Source: Reichenbachiella sp. 5M10
Lineage (GTDB): Bacteria; Bacteroidota; Bacteroidia; Cytophagales; Cyclobacteriaceae
DNA: 64,000 bases
NCBI RefSeq assembly: GCF_002742335.1
Contig: NZ_MDGR01000007.1
Coordinates: forward strand, 4,034,501 to 4,098,500
Direction: 5' to 3'
Of the stretch, positions 25,030 through 33,161 are shown in pieces. The position numbers and the translations under genes were made by a program. Within the stretch, counting starts at the first letter, position 1; each line of letters opens with the position of its first letter. Under the pieces are notes generated by a model. That model was not told where the DNA came from and ran no database searches. It saw only the letters and a program-made list of their open reading frames with translations.

Positions 25030-26061
25030 TTAATCCTCCAAGAACGGGTATGCAGGATCTGCATATACGTCTGTGTAGGCCTGATCTGCAGTTGGGTATT
25101 CTGACTCTTCTGCAAATTTCACTGATTCCGTCACGATTTCTTTGATCTTGTTAGCAATCGCGTCCAAATCCTCTTGGGTAGCGATTTTCTGATCCAAAAT
25201 CTCGTGCTTGATTTGCTCGATTGGATCTCTCTGCTTGTATTGCTCCACTTCTTCTTTGGTTCTATACTTTGCAGGATCAGACATCGAGTGTCCTTTGTAT
25301 CTGTATGTTCTGAACTCCAACAGTGTCGGTCCTTCACCCGCTCTAGCTCTCTTGGCCGCTCTTGCTACTGCATGGTGTACATCGATCACCGACATACCGT
25401 CTACTGACTCTGATGGCATCTCGTATGAAGCACCCAACTGATCTAGTCCTGTGACGTTAGAAGTACGAGCTACAGAAGTACCCATGGCATAACCATTGTT
25501 TTCGATACAAAATACAACAGGCAACTTCATAGTCATCGCCATGTTGAGAGCTTCGTGAAAAGCCCCCTGTCTTACTGCACCGTCTCCCATATAGGTCATG
25601 CACAGCTTGCCTGTGTTGTTGTACTGCTCAGCAAATGCAATCCCTGCTCCTAACGGCACCTGACCACCAACGATCCCGTGTCCGCCAAAAAAGCCGTTCT
25701 CTTTGTCAAACATGTGCATTGAACCTCCCTTACCCTTAGAGATTCCTGTTGCCTTCCCGTATAGCTCTGCCATGATTGCCTTTGGGTCTGTACCCAAAGC
25801 CATAGGGTGGGCGTGATCTCTATATGCTGTGATGTATTTATCTCCCTTTTCCAAGGCAGATACTGCACCGGCGACACATGCCTCTTGGCCAATATAAAGG
25901 TGACAAAAACCCTTGATTTTTTGCTGACCATAGAGCTGGCCGGCTTTCTCTTCAAACTTTCTCATCAACAACATGGACTCATACCACTCCATGTAGGTTT
26001 CTTTCGGAAAATCACTTTTGGATTTTGCTCTGGTATTCTTTTTTTCTTTTACACTTGCCAT
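25030..26061 (-). CDS. pdhA: Pyruvate dehydrogenase E1 component, alpha subunit
   Basis: This 343-residue thiamine-diphosphate enzyme subunit decarboxylates pyruvate in the pyruvate dehydrogenase complex. The ThDP/Mg motif runs from GDGAVRQGAFHE (residues 159-170) to IENNGYAMGT (186-195). The mobile active-site loop YRYKGHSMSDPAKYR follows near 260. The Lys/Ala-rich N-terminus is typical of the family. No beta subunit is adjacent, so pdhB lies elsewhere. The 109-nt gap to recF is a divergent promoter region. Confidence 0.97.
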   Translation of the reverse strand: MASVKEKKNTRAKSKSDFPKETYMEWYESMLLMRKFEEKAGQLYGQQKIKGFCHLYIGQEACVAGAVSALEKGDKYITAYRDHAHPMALGTDPKAIMAELYGKATGISKGKGGSMHMFDKENGFFGGHGIVGGQVPLGAGIAFAEQYNNTGKLCMTYMGDGAVRQGAFHEALNMAMTMKLPVVFCIENNGYAMGTSVARTSNVTGLDQLGASYEMPSESVDGMSVIDVHHAVARAAKRARAGEGPTLLEFRTYRYKGHSMSDPAKYRTKEEVEQYKQRDPIEQIKHEILDQKIATQEDLDAIANKIKEIVTESVKFAEESEYPTADQAYTDVYADPAYPFLED

Positions 26062-26170
26062 TTCAAATAAGGTTTAAAGCGTAAGCACGCAATATTTTCA
26101 AGGTTAGACTAAAACACTTAGGTCAGCGAAGTGCGAAATTAGTTATTTTCACCACTTCAGCAAAGAATAT

Positions 26171-27277
26171 ATGTTTCTTCAATCACTCAAACTCAGCAAT
26201 TTTAAAAACTATTCCTCTGAAGAAGCTCAATTTTGCGATCACATCAATTGCTTCGTTGGACTAAATGGTAGTGGTAAAACTAATGTATTGGACGCCATTT
26301 ATTACATGTCCATGACCAAATCTGCATTCAACTCGATCGATAGCCAAAACATCCGCCGCGGCGAGTCCTTTTTTGTCATACAAGGTGAGTTTGTGCTGCA
26401 TGAAAAACGTCGTACGATTCATTGTAGTCTCAAGAGCCAGGGGAAGAAGTTATTCAAGGTCGACGGGCAGGAATATGACAAACTGAGCCAACACGTCGGC
26501 AAGTTTCCTGTAGTGATGATCGCGCCTAACGACGATGAATTAATCCGTGAGAGCAACGAGGTCCGAAGAAAATTTTTTGACAGCATCATCTCTCAATATG
26601 ACGGAGACTATCTCCGCCATCTGATTCGCTACAACCATCACCTCAAACAGCGAAATGCTTTACTGAAAAGCGTCAAAGAAACGCGCTCACTCAACGAAAC
26701 GCTCTTGACCAACTACGACGAGGTATTGATCCAATCAGGAATGGTCATTGCCGAAAAGCGTCTTGCATTTCTCAATCAGTACCAACCTCTCTTCCAAAGC
26801 AACTACGATACCATCTCCGAACAACGCGAGGTAGTACACATCACTTACAAATCCAAAGCACTCGACGAGCATTTTCCTGAGTTATTTCGCGAAAGCAGGC
26901 CCCGTGACATAACCATGCAGCGCACCTTGGTAGGCGTACACCGAGACGAGTTTCTCTTCACGATCGATGAGCACGCGCTCCGAAAATTTGGCTCACAGGG
27001 CCAGCAAAAATCCGTCTTGATTTCTCTGAAGCTCGCTCAATTCGAATTCATACAGTCTCACCTGCAATTGACCCCCATCCTGCTACTCGACGATATATTT
27101 GACAAACTGGACGATGGTCGTATTCGCAAAATGCTGGACATCATCGCTTCTGGAAAATTCAAACAGATCTTCCTCACCGACGCACGCGAAGAAAGAACCA
27201 TGAGCCTACTCAACCATGACTTCAACCCTTTGCGGGTCTTCAAAGTTGCCCAAGGCCAAATCATACCTCTCCAATAA
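26171..27277 (+). CDS. recF: DNA replication and repair protein RecF
   Basis: This 368-residue SMC-like ATPase loads RecA at gaps with RecO and RecR. The Walker A motif GLNGSGKT is at residues 30-37. The RecF-specific N-terminus MFLQSLKLSNFKNYS, the VMIAPNDDELI segment and the C-terminal signature/Walker B region (SQGQQKSVLISLKLAQ, then LLLDDIFDKLD) are present. It is not next to dnaA, dnaN or gyrB here, as is common in Bacteroidota. Confidence 0.97.
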   Translation: MFLQSLKLSNFKNYSSEEAQFCDHINCFVGLNGSGKTNVLDAIYYMSMTKSAFNSIDSQNIRRGESFFVIQGEFVLHEKRRTIHCSLKSQGKKLFKVDGQEYDKLSQHVGKFPVVMIAPNDDELIRESNEVRRKFFDSIISQYDGDYLRHLIRYNHHLKQRNALLKSVKETRSLNETLLTNYDEVLIQSGMVIAEKRLAFLNQYQPLFQSNYDTISEQREVVHITYKSKALDEHFPELFRESRPRDITMQRTLVGVHRDEFLFTIDEHALRKFGSQGQQKSVLISLKLAQFEFIQSHLQLTPILLLDDIFDKLDDGRIRKMLDIIASGKFKQIFLTDAREERTMSLLNHDFNPLRVFKVAQGQIIPLQ

Positions 27278-27379
27278 AAGTAAATGCCCGACCCATCGAT
27301 CGAGCATTTGGTACCACTCTATAGTTGTTGATACTATAGGTAGGTCGGTTTGTCTTGCATTTTTGGGCAATACTAAAGA

Positions 27380-27541
27380 TTAACCGATCGTCATATCTGT
27401 CAACTTGGTGAGCCAAACAGAATGGTCCTTCTCAGTATCAGTTGTCTCTTTGTATTTGAGCAGTCCCATACACAGGCTATATATAGCCGTCATCAGTACC
27501 AATCTCCATATACTAGCATTTCTCTTTTTGCTGTTCTTCAT
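27380..27541 (-). CDS. Possible small membrane protein, 53 residues
   Basis: This short minus-strand frame lies in the 397-nt gap between recF and the LuxR gene. It has a basic start (MKNSKKRN), one hydrophobic segment about residues 11-29 (IWRLVLMTAIYSLCMGLL) and a charged tail ending TDMTIG. The basic-then-hydrophobic order fits a single-pass membrane protein. No clear promoter or ribosome site is visible. Two plus-strand frames overlap it and look less protein-like. Treat as tentative; conservation in relatives would decide. Confidence 0.42.
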   Translation of the reverse strand: MKNSKKRNASIWRLVLMTAIYSLCMGLLKYKETTDTEKDHSVWLTKLTDMTIG

Positions 27542-27674
27542 CGCTCTCTTTTCTATGTCTCCTCTATCTCATGCTGCAAAAACTCTGCTTCTGCAAAATT
27601 GAGGAATTACCAATCTCCAGACAATACCTAAAAAGACGTATTCCTAGATTTTTCTGATACCTTGCCCATTGATA

Positions 27675-28484
27675 ATGAAAGCAAGCATGGAAAAGAACTC
27701 TGCGAAGGTGCTCAACCTATGGAAAGAGTACTATACCGATCATCTCGAACACTACCGACCCTACAACCCCATTTCTCAACTGACCTACATGGCAGCATTG
27801 TTCAACCCTGGGCTATGCTACTGCTACATACTCAATCTTCACCAATTAGAGATCGAAATGATCGAGGGCAACGTAGAAGAAATCACTGGCATCAAAGCCA
27901 GCGAGTTGACTATAGATCGACTGATTAGTATTCTCTCTCCCCATGAAACAGACCTATTGGTTCAAAAAGAGGCTTTGGTCATGGACTTCTACTCCAGACA
28001 AACACCTAAAATGGCACTCAACTACAAATTGATGTACTTTTTTCGTTTCGTTGATTGGAATGGGAGGGAACGTACTATGATGCATCAATCTATCCCGCTG
28101 ACGCTTTCCAAAAATGGCATCATCGAGCATGCACTCAGTATCCATACTGACGTGTCTCATTTCAATGTGCTCAAAAATGATCTAGTCTCATTCATCGGTC
28201 TCAACGGGAGTCCCTCATACTTCAACTGTGACCCTCAGACTGGGGGTTTTGACCTTAATCAAACTCCCCAACACGAGGGGAAGCTCACAAGTCTTTTGAG
28301 CAAACGAGAGATAGAAATTATTCGTCTCCTGGCAAAGGGCCTCAAGGGAAATGAGATAGCCAAAGTGCTCAATCTAGCCGTCAGTACAGTGCGTACACAC
28401 CGCAAAAACATGCTAAACAAAAGCTCCTCGAAAAACACCGCCGAACTCGTCGCACGCTGTCTGATAGAAGGTGTGCTGACCTAG
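27675..28484 (+). CDS. PAS-like / LuxR-type transcriptional regulator
   Basis: This 269-residue protein has an N-terminal domain resembling a PAS fold, including a possible sensor core (CYCYILNLHQLEIEMIEGN, about residues 46-65). Its C-terminal LuxR/FixJ helix-turn-helix is at about 210-265 (LSKREIEIIRLLAKGLKGNE, AVSTVRTHRKNML). Start chosen at the ATG 6 nt after an in-frame TTG. It converges on a cytochrome P450 gene, the two stop codons sharing one CTAG. The signal and targets are unknown; control of the P450 is possible but unproven. Confidence 0.87.
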   Translation: MKASMEKNSAKVLNLWKEYYTDHLEHYRPYNPISQLTYMAALFNPGLCYCYILNLHQLEIEMIEGNVEEITGIKASELTIDRLISILSPHETDLLVQKEALVMDFYSRQTPKMALNYKLMYFFRFVDWNGRERTMMHQSIPLTLSKNGIIEHALSIHTDVSHFNVLKNDLVSFIGLNGSPSYFNCDPQTGGFDLNQTPQHEGKLTSLLSKREIEIIRLLAKGLKGNEIAKVLNLAVSTVRTHRKNMLNKSSSKNTAELVARCLIEGVLT

Positions 28485-29791
28485 CGAGGCACTAACTCAA
28501 GCTCTATCGGGGCCTCTGGACGCAGCGTCAATAGCGGATTGAAAGCTCGTGCCTTTTCTCCAAGTGGTTTGAGCTCAAACGCTCTCACAAACTGCACAAG
28601 TAAAATTGTAATTTCTAAAAGTGCGAAATTATTGCCAATACAAAAACGTGGGCCTGCGCCAAAAGGCAAGTATTGAAACTTGTGCTTGAAATTTCTTTCG
28701 GCAAATCTCTCTGGTCTAAACTGCTCGGGATCATCCCAATACTGACTGTTGTGATGGAGTTGATAAATATTGATCATGAGCTGCTTGCCTCTAGGTATCT
28801 CTACTCCTCCCACGACATCATCCTCAACAGCTCGACGCACGATATTCCATATCGGCGGATAGTATCTCATGGCCTCCATGATCACCTGCTGAGTATATTT
28901 CAAATTACTGAAATTCATCGTGTCCAGATCAGCTAAACTCGCTAGCCCTCCGACTTCAGCGTACAGCTTTGCCTGCACATCTGGAAAATGCGCCAACAAA
29001 TGCAAGGTCCATGTCATCGACAAAGCGGAAGTCTCATGTCCTGCAAACAGAAAGGTCATCATCTCATCCCTAATGCGCACAAAACCTCCCTCACCATCAT
29101 GCTGCTCCAAAAGCACCGCCAAGAGATCATTGACCTCTTGGTCACCTACAGCTCGACGTGCATCTACACATTGCTGAATCAGTTCGTTGCTTTTCTGCAC
29201 CATATAGTGATAGCGACGATGTGTCTTGGTAGGTACCCACACAGGCCACTTGAATGGAGACCGTATCCTATCTACGATAAATTCCTGCGCAAACTCAATA
29301 TTCTCGCTCATCGTATCACGCAGCTCAGCGTGCTGATACCGTATCAGCGAATTGAGCAACACGGTCAAGGTGAGTCCACTCATCTCCGTATCCACACGAA
29401 ATGTACCGCCACTAGCTATAGCCTCCAGATAGCCTTCTGCCGTATCCCACACAGAAGGCAGCAATTTCTTCAGTTCTGGCTTGTGAAAAGAGGGTTGCAG
29501 CAACTTTCGTTGTTTATGCCAAAACTCCCCCTCTGCAGTCAGCAAGCCTTGGCCGAGCACCCGAGCTACCTCCTTGTATCCTCGGCTCTTCACATAATTT
29601 TGATGATTAGTAGCCAAAACATAGTGTGCGTGCTCAGGATCCGAAATCAAGACAAAATCCCCCATAGGAAGATTGAGATCAACAGGGGATCCCCAATTTG
29701 CCGCCTCCTTCATATAGAGTATAGGAGAAGCTTGAAATGGCTTCAAATTTTTGAATGGAGAACGGTCAGGAAAAGCTTTGGTCAATTTCAT
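28481..29791 (-). CDS. Cytochrome P450
   Basis: This 436-residue haem monooxygenase has all class motifs: the oxygen-binding I-helix AGHETSA (250-256), the ExxR pair Glu306/Arg309, PERF near 360-363, and the haem loop FGAGPRFCIG with the Cys384 ligand. WHKQRKLLQPSFH in the C-helix is typical of CYP102/CYP4-like bacterial enzymes. It probably hydroxylates a hydrophobic compound such as a fatty acid or terpenoid. No redox partner gene is adjacent. The product cannot be predicted. Confidence 0.96.
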   Translation of the reverse strand: MKLTKAFPDRSPFKNLKPFQASPILYMKEAANWGSPVDLNLPMGDFVLISDPEHAHYVLATNHQNYVKSRGYKEVARVLGQGLLTAEGEFWHKQRKLLQPSFHKPELKKLLPSVWDTAEGYLEAIASGGTFRVDTEMSGLTLTVLLNSLIRYQHAELRDTMSENIEFAQEFIVDRIRSPFKWPVWVPTKTHRRYHYMVQKSNELIQQCVDARRAVGDQEVNDLLAVLLEQHDGEGGFVRIRDEMMTFLFAGHETSALSMTWTLHLLAHFPDVQAKLYAEVGGLASLADLDTMNFSNLKYTQQVIMEAMRYYPPIWNIVRRAVEDDVVGGVEIPRGKQLMINIYQLHHNSQYWDDPEQFRPERFAERNFKHKFQYLPFGAGPRFCIGNNFALLEITILLVQFVRAFELKPLGEKARAFNPLLTLRPEAPIELELVPR

Positions 29792-29934
29792 AGAAAACGA
29801 AATTATACCAATTTTATAGAAATCTGCCTTTAAACCTCATACAGATTGTTTTCTGAACTTACGACGTGTTATTTCCTGCCAAATTAGTGTTCATTTATTA
29901 CGATTAGTTGCTAATTACTCCGTATTTGTATTTA

Positions 29935-29964
29935 TTTGTACGTAGTATTACGTAATTATACTTG
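29935..29964 (+). promoter_or_regulatory. Promoter with operator TACGTA-N4-TACGTA for the Crp/Fnr gene
   Basis: TTTG (29935-29938), 18 nt, then TATACTTG (29957-29964) resembles a Bacteroidota promoter with one mismatch. The two TACGTA boxes at 29939-29944 and 29949-29954 fill the spacer between the elements. Read as TACGT-N6-ACGTA, this has the 5-6-5 spacing of CRP-type sites. Its place suggests autoregulation, most simply repression. The inferred start point would be at or near the ATG. Confidence 0.6.
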
Positions 29965-29970
29965 TGAGAT

Positions 29971-30678
29971 ATGAAAAATGAAGCGTGCAAAACCTGTCAA
30001 AACCTAGAGTGTATCATCAAACGAAACAGCTATGGAGAAGGGATAGAAGATTATCTGGCTCAAAAACACACCATTCAGTGCAAAAAAGGTCAGCAATTCA
30101 TTCTAGAAGGAGCACCAGTTCATGGGTTGTATTTCGTTTACAATGGCAAGGTAAAAGTCGCCAAAACTGGATTTCAGGGACGTGAACAAATAGTTCGCTT
30201 CGCAAAAGACGGTGAAATCATAGGACACAGAGGCTTTGGGATCGGGCAATCTTATCAGATCAATGCTGTCGCTCTTGAAGATACAGTGCTGTGCAACTTC
30301 ACCAATGATGTGCTCCAAGACATGCTGCACAAGCTTCCTAACCTCACGTATGACTTCATGATGTTCTACGCAGACGAGCTCAACCGCAGCGAAACCAAGG
30401 TGCGAAAGTTTGCGCAAATGACTGTCCGTGAAAAAGTTATCGATGCATTCTTATACATCTACCGAAAATTTGGACAAAGCAACGACTACCTCAATATCCA
30501 ATTGTCTCGAAAAGAAATAGCTGATTTTGCTGGTACAACAGACGAACAAGTCATCCGAGTCATCTCCAGTCTAAAAAAAGAAAATCTACTGAGAGCCAGT
30601 GGAAAACGACTTGGAATCATTGACTTAGACATGCTCCGAAAAGAGATATCTGAACACAACTTCTTTATAGACAGCTGA
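29971..30678 (+). CDS. Crp/Fnr-family regulator with N-terminal cysteine cluster
   Basis: This 235-residue regulator has an N-terminal C6-x2-C9-x4-C14 cluster, a cyclic-nucleotide-binding-like beta-roll (about 33-120), a dimerisation helix and a winged helix-turn-helix (178-205). Glu192 and Arg196 sit where CRP and FNR contact DNA bases. Additional cysteines are Cys37 and Cys108. The cysteines suggest an FNR-like iron-sulphur cluster or redox/NO sensing, but spacing differs from E. coli FNR. It heads the nitrate island and its own promoter carries the recurrent TACGTA box, so it is the best candidate for the island's master regulator. Confidence 0.9.
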   Translation: MKNEACKTCQNLECIIKRNSYGEGIEDYLAQKHTIQCKKGQQFILEGAPVHGLYFVYNGKVKVAKTGFQGREQIVRFAKDGEIIGHRGFGIGQSYQINAVALEDTVLCNFTNDVLQDMLHKLPNLTYDFMMFYADELNRSETKVRKFAQMTVREKVIDAFLYIYRKFGQSNDYLNIQLSRKEIADFAGTTDEQVIRVISSLKKENLLRASGKRLGIIDLDMLRKEISEHNFFIDS

Positions 30679-30752
30679 AATTAAACCTGTGCTAAGACAG
30701 TTTATATTATGTTTTATGGCATATTTTTTGAATTCAATTCGCATTTTATTTG

Positions 30753-30768
30753 CACGTATAAATACGTA
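30753..30768 (+). promoter_or_regulatory. Operator CACGTA-N4-TACGTA upstream of narK1
   Basis: It has the same geometry as the site before the Crp/Fnr gene: two half-sites 4 nt apart, preceded directly by TTTG. It is centred only about 16 nt before the narK1 ATG, so a protein bound here would cover the core promoter or block early elongation. Confidence 0.6.
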
Positions 30769-30776
30769 TAAATAAA

Positions 30777-32273
30777 ATGACCGATTTTCAACCGGCACAG
30801 GCCAACAAGACACTTTTCCTCAACACACTCGCTTTCACTTTCTGCTTTGCAGCATGGATGCTCAACGGCATCTTGGTCACTTTTCTTGTAGACAACCAAC
30901 TTTTTGACTGGACAGCTGTAGAGATTGGCTGGCTCATCGGCATCCCCGTCTTGACAGGCGCCATATTTAGACTGCCTGCCGGGATACTTACCGACAAATT
31001 TGGAGGAAAACCCGTCTTCACCAGCCTACTTATCATTTGTGCCATCCCTCTCTATCTACTCTCTTTGGCCGACAGTTTTTGGTCCTACGCACTCTGTAGT
31101 CTTGGTTTCGGATTAGCTGGGACCAGCTTTGCCATAGGGATCGCCTATAGTTCGGTTTGGTTTCCCCGCGACAAACAAGGCACTGCACTGGGTATATTTG
31201 GTGCAGGCAATGCAGGCGCCGCAGTCACAACGATGGTCGGTCCCAACATCCTAGACTACCTCACCGACGACAAGACCAACTTAGAAAACTGGAGACTCAT
31301 GCCTCAGCTCTACGCTGCAGGACTGGTGATCATAGCGATCATCTTCTTTCTCACAACAAAAAACAAAAAGCCAAGCGCCGGCTCCAAGTCCATCTCGACA
31401 TTACTTAGCCCACTCAAAAGCATTCGCGTATGGCGGTTTGGACTTTATTACTTTTTGGTATTCGGTTGTTTTGTCTCCTTTGCTGGATGGCTAGTCCCCT
31501 ACTATACCAATGTCTACGGGTTCGACTTGGCCACAGCCGGAATACTAGCATCCTGCTTTAGCCTCCCCTCTGGAGTTATTCGTGCCTTTGGTGGCTGGTT
31601 GTCGGACAAATTTGGAGCACGTACGATCATGTACCGTGTACTCGGTGGCACATTGATCCTATCGATAGCACTGATTCTTCCCAAAATGGACATCTACTCT
31701 ACAGGCAAAGGAGTCCCCGCCAAAGCATCCGGTACGGTGACCGCCGTCTCCCCCACATCGGTCTCCCTAGATGGAACTAGCTATGAGCTCACGCAAAAAA
31801 CAGATAGGCTAAACAACGTAGAAAATGAATTTCACTTCTGGCCGATCAAAGAAGTATGGCAAGAGCCAATCGTCACGGTAGGTGATCAAATCAAGAAAAA
31901 GGAATTGTTAGCCGAAGGAAAGACACACATCTACTTTCAAGCCAACGTATGGGTCTTTGCTACTTTGGCTATACTACTTGGCTCGATCTGGGGGATCGGC
32001 AAAGCAGCAGTGTACAAGCACATTCCGGACTATTTTCCCCAAGAAGTGGGAGTCGTCGGAGGCATGGTCGGAGTACTGGGAGGACTTGGAGGATTCATCT
32101 GTCCTATTCTCTTCGGCTACCTGCTCGAAGGCACTGGGCTCTGGTCTAGCTGTTGGATCGTCATGCTAGCCCTCTCGGCCATTTGCCTCACATGGATGCA
32201 CCGTGTGATTCAAAAGATGACTGATCAAGCCGCTCCCCAAATCGCAAGTGACTTTGACCGTACCAAAAATTAA
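30777..32273 (+). CDS. narK: NarK-family nitrate/nitrite transporter with extra beta-rich insert
   Basis: This 498-residue major-facilitator protein moves nitrate or nitrite across the inner membrane. The first nitrate signature is at residues 141-156 (FGAGNAGAAVTTMVGP), the second at 428-440 (GGMVGVLGGLGGF). Between membrane helices, residues about 303-388 form an inserted beta-rich segment (GTVTAVSPTSVSLDG, VTVGDQIKKKELL) that looks like a biotinyl/lipoyl-type barrel and is missing from the second NarK of the window. It follows the Crp/Fnr gene by 98 nt with its own operator. Confidence 0.93.
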   Translation: MTDFQPAQANKTLFLNTLAFTFCFAAWMLNGILVTFLVDNQLFDWTAVEIGWLIGIPVLTGAIFRLPAGILTDKFGGKPVFTSLLIICAIPLYLLSLADSFWSYALCSLGFGLAGTSFAIGIAYSSVWFPRDKQGTALGIFGAGNAGAAVTTMVGPNILDYLTDDKTNLENWRLMPQLYAAGLVIIAIIFFLTTKNKKPSAGSKSISTLLSPLKSIRVWRFGLYYFLVFGCFVSFAGWLVPYYTNVYGFDLATAGILASCFSLPSGVIRAFGGWLSDKFGARTIMYRVLGGTLILSIALILPKMDIYSTGKGVPAKASGTVTAVSPTSVSLDGTSYELTQKTDRLNNVENEFHFWPIKEVWQEPIVTVGDQIKKKELLAEGKTHIYFQANVWVFATLAILLGSIWGIGKAAVYKHIPDYFPQEVGVVGGMVGVLGGLGGFICPILFGYLLEGTGLWSSCWIVMLALSAICLTWMHRVIQKMTDQAAPQIASDFDRTKN

Positions 32274-32293
32274 AATTTACTTATTCAAATTCT

Positions 32294-32326
32294 AAGGCCA
32301 TTCGTAGAAGATGGATGGCCTTTTTT
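32294..32326. terminator. Terminator between narK1 and the soluble sensor gene
   Basis: AAGGCCATT (32294-32302) pairs with GATGGCCTT (32314-32322), one G-T pair, followed by TTTTTT on the plus strand. It also borders the convergent minus-strand gene. Confidence 0.82.
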
Positions 32327-32858
32327 ATTGCCCCGCGAATTTTTCATACTCCCTTAGCAAGTCATTGATCAGATCGATCATGTGCAGTACCCGACCATTC
32401 ATCTCCTCAGGAGCCATACCACTCATATCGGACTGCAGCTCATCCCACAACTCCCGGATACTATGGATCACTTGCTCGCATCTCACAGAATTGATCGATG
32501 CTCTTTGGATCTGAACCATGCTGTCCGAAAATGCGCTCACTGCGACCGCCACCTGCGTAGTATCATTCATCAAACTAGCATTCACCATTTTCATCAACAA
32601 CATGCGCTGTCTCCCTGTCTGATTGATAAGCCTAGACACCTCACCAATATCTCCTACCAAGCGGTCCAACTCCTCTAGCTTATCCATAGATCTGGCACTC
32701 ATATTCTGTATTTCCCGAGAGAGTACCATGAAGGGAGCTGCCTCCCGGCCAGTCAACTTCCCAGCATGAATCGCAGCGTTGATAGCCACCATGTTGGTCT
32801 GCCTCGAGAAGTCACTCATACTGCTGATCACCGTGTTCAATTTGTCTCGAATTGTCAT
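32325..32858 (-). CDS. Soluble chimera of MCP hairpin tip and PilJ/NarX-type GRQRML box
   Basis: This 177-residue cytoplasmic helical protein has no membrane segment or signal peptide. Residues 15-57 (RQTNMVAINAAIHAG, then FMVLSREIQNMSARS) closely resemble the CheA-contacting hairpin tip of methyl-accepting chemotaxis proteins. Residues 77-91 (RLINQTGRQRMLLMK) resemble the PilJ/NarX-type P-box that binds nitrate in NarX. There is no kinase, phosphatase or DNA-binding output. I start it at MTIRDKLN; the longer frame runs through an operator. Its place in the island suggests nitrate-dependent signalling through a partner. I know no named family for it. Confidence 0.75.
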   Translation of the reverse strand: MTIRDKLNTVISSMSDFSRQTNMVAINAAIHAGKLTGREAAPFMVLSREIQNMSARSMDKLEELDRLVGDIGEVSRLINQTGRQRMLLMKMVNASLMNDTTQVAVAVSAFSDSMVQIQRASINSVRCEQVIHSIRELWDELQSDMSGMAPEEMNGRVLHMIDLINDLLREYEKFAGQ

Positions 32859-32867
32859 ATTTATAGC

Positions 32868-32883
32868 TACGTAGTAATACTTA
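32868..32883 (-). promoter_or_regulatory. Operator TACGTA-N4-TACTTA upstream of the soluble sensor gene
   Basis: Two half-sites at the same 4-nt spacing, one with a single change, lie 10 nt before the chosen ATG of the minus-strand gene. The outer half-site is part of an 8-bp palindrome CTACGTAG (32867-32874). Confidence 0.55.
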
Positions 32884-32935
32884 TTTATGGGCAATTCTAG
32901 CAAAAATTAATTTTTCAGCCTAAAAAAATGCACTT

Positions 32936-32943
32936 CTACGTAG
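32936..32943. promoter_or_regulatory. Single CTACGTAG half-operator
   Basis: An 8-bp palindrome in the 303-nt divergent gap between the soluble sensor and porin genes. Its expected partner 4 nt away is poor (TTCACA). It may be a weak or auxiliary binding site. The rest of this gap, apart from the two full operators, shows nothing clear. Confidence 0.35.
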
Positions 32944-33105
32944 TATTTCACAAAAATGCTAAAAAACGATTTTTAGACCGATTTTCGCACATAAACTGAC
33001 TTTACTCCATTTTTTATATGTTCTAAAAATTTGTTTTATACTGCAATTTTGCATTTCCCGTGAAATTGCCGCCACGTATGTTTGTCAAATAACTACTGAC
33101 ACAGA

Positions 33106-33121
33106 TACGTATCTATACGTA
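33106..33121 (+). promoter_or_regulatory. Operator TACGTA-N4-TACGTA upstream of the porin/nrt genes
   Basis: A perfect copy of the two-box operator, centred 48 nt before the porin ATG. A further CACGTA half-site lies at 33073-33078. This copy is far enough upstream that activation as well as repression is possible. Confidence 0.6.
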
Positions 33122-33161
33122 GTTTTTGCAAAACATAAATTCTAACAAAAAACTTAATAAC

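Noticed and set aside
27282-27309. AAATGC/GCATTT inverted repeat after recF
   Set aside because: Only six paired bases with a long loop and no T-run; too weak to call a terminator.
27405-27631. Two plus-strand open frames of 65-69 codons before the LuxR-type gene
   Set aside because: Low-complexity Ser/Leu/Phe-rich translations opposite a more plausible minus-strand frame; no start context.
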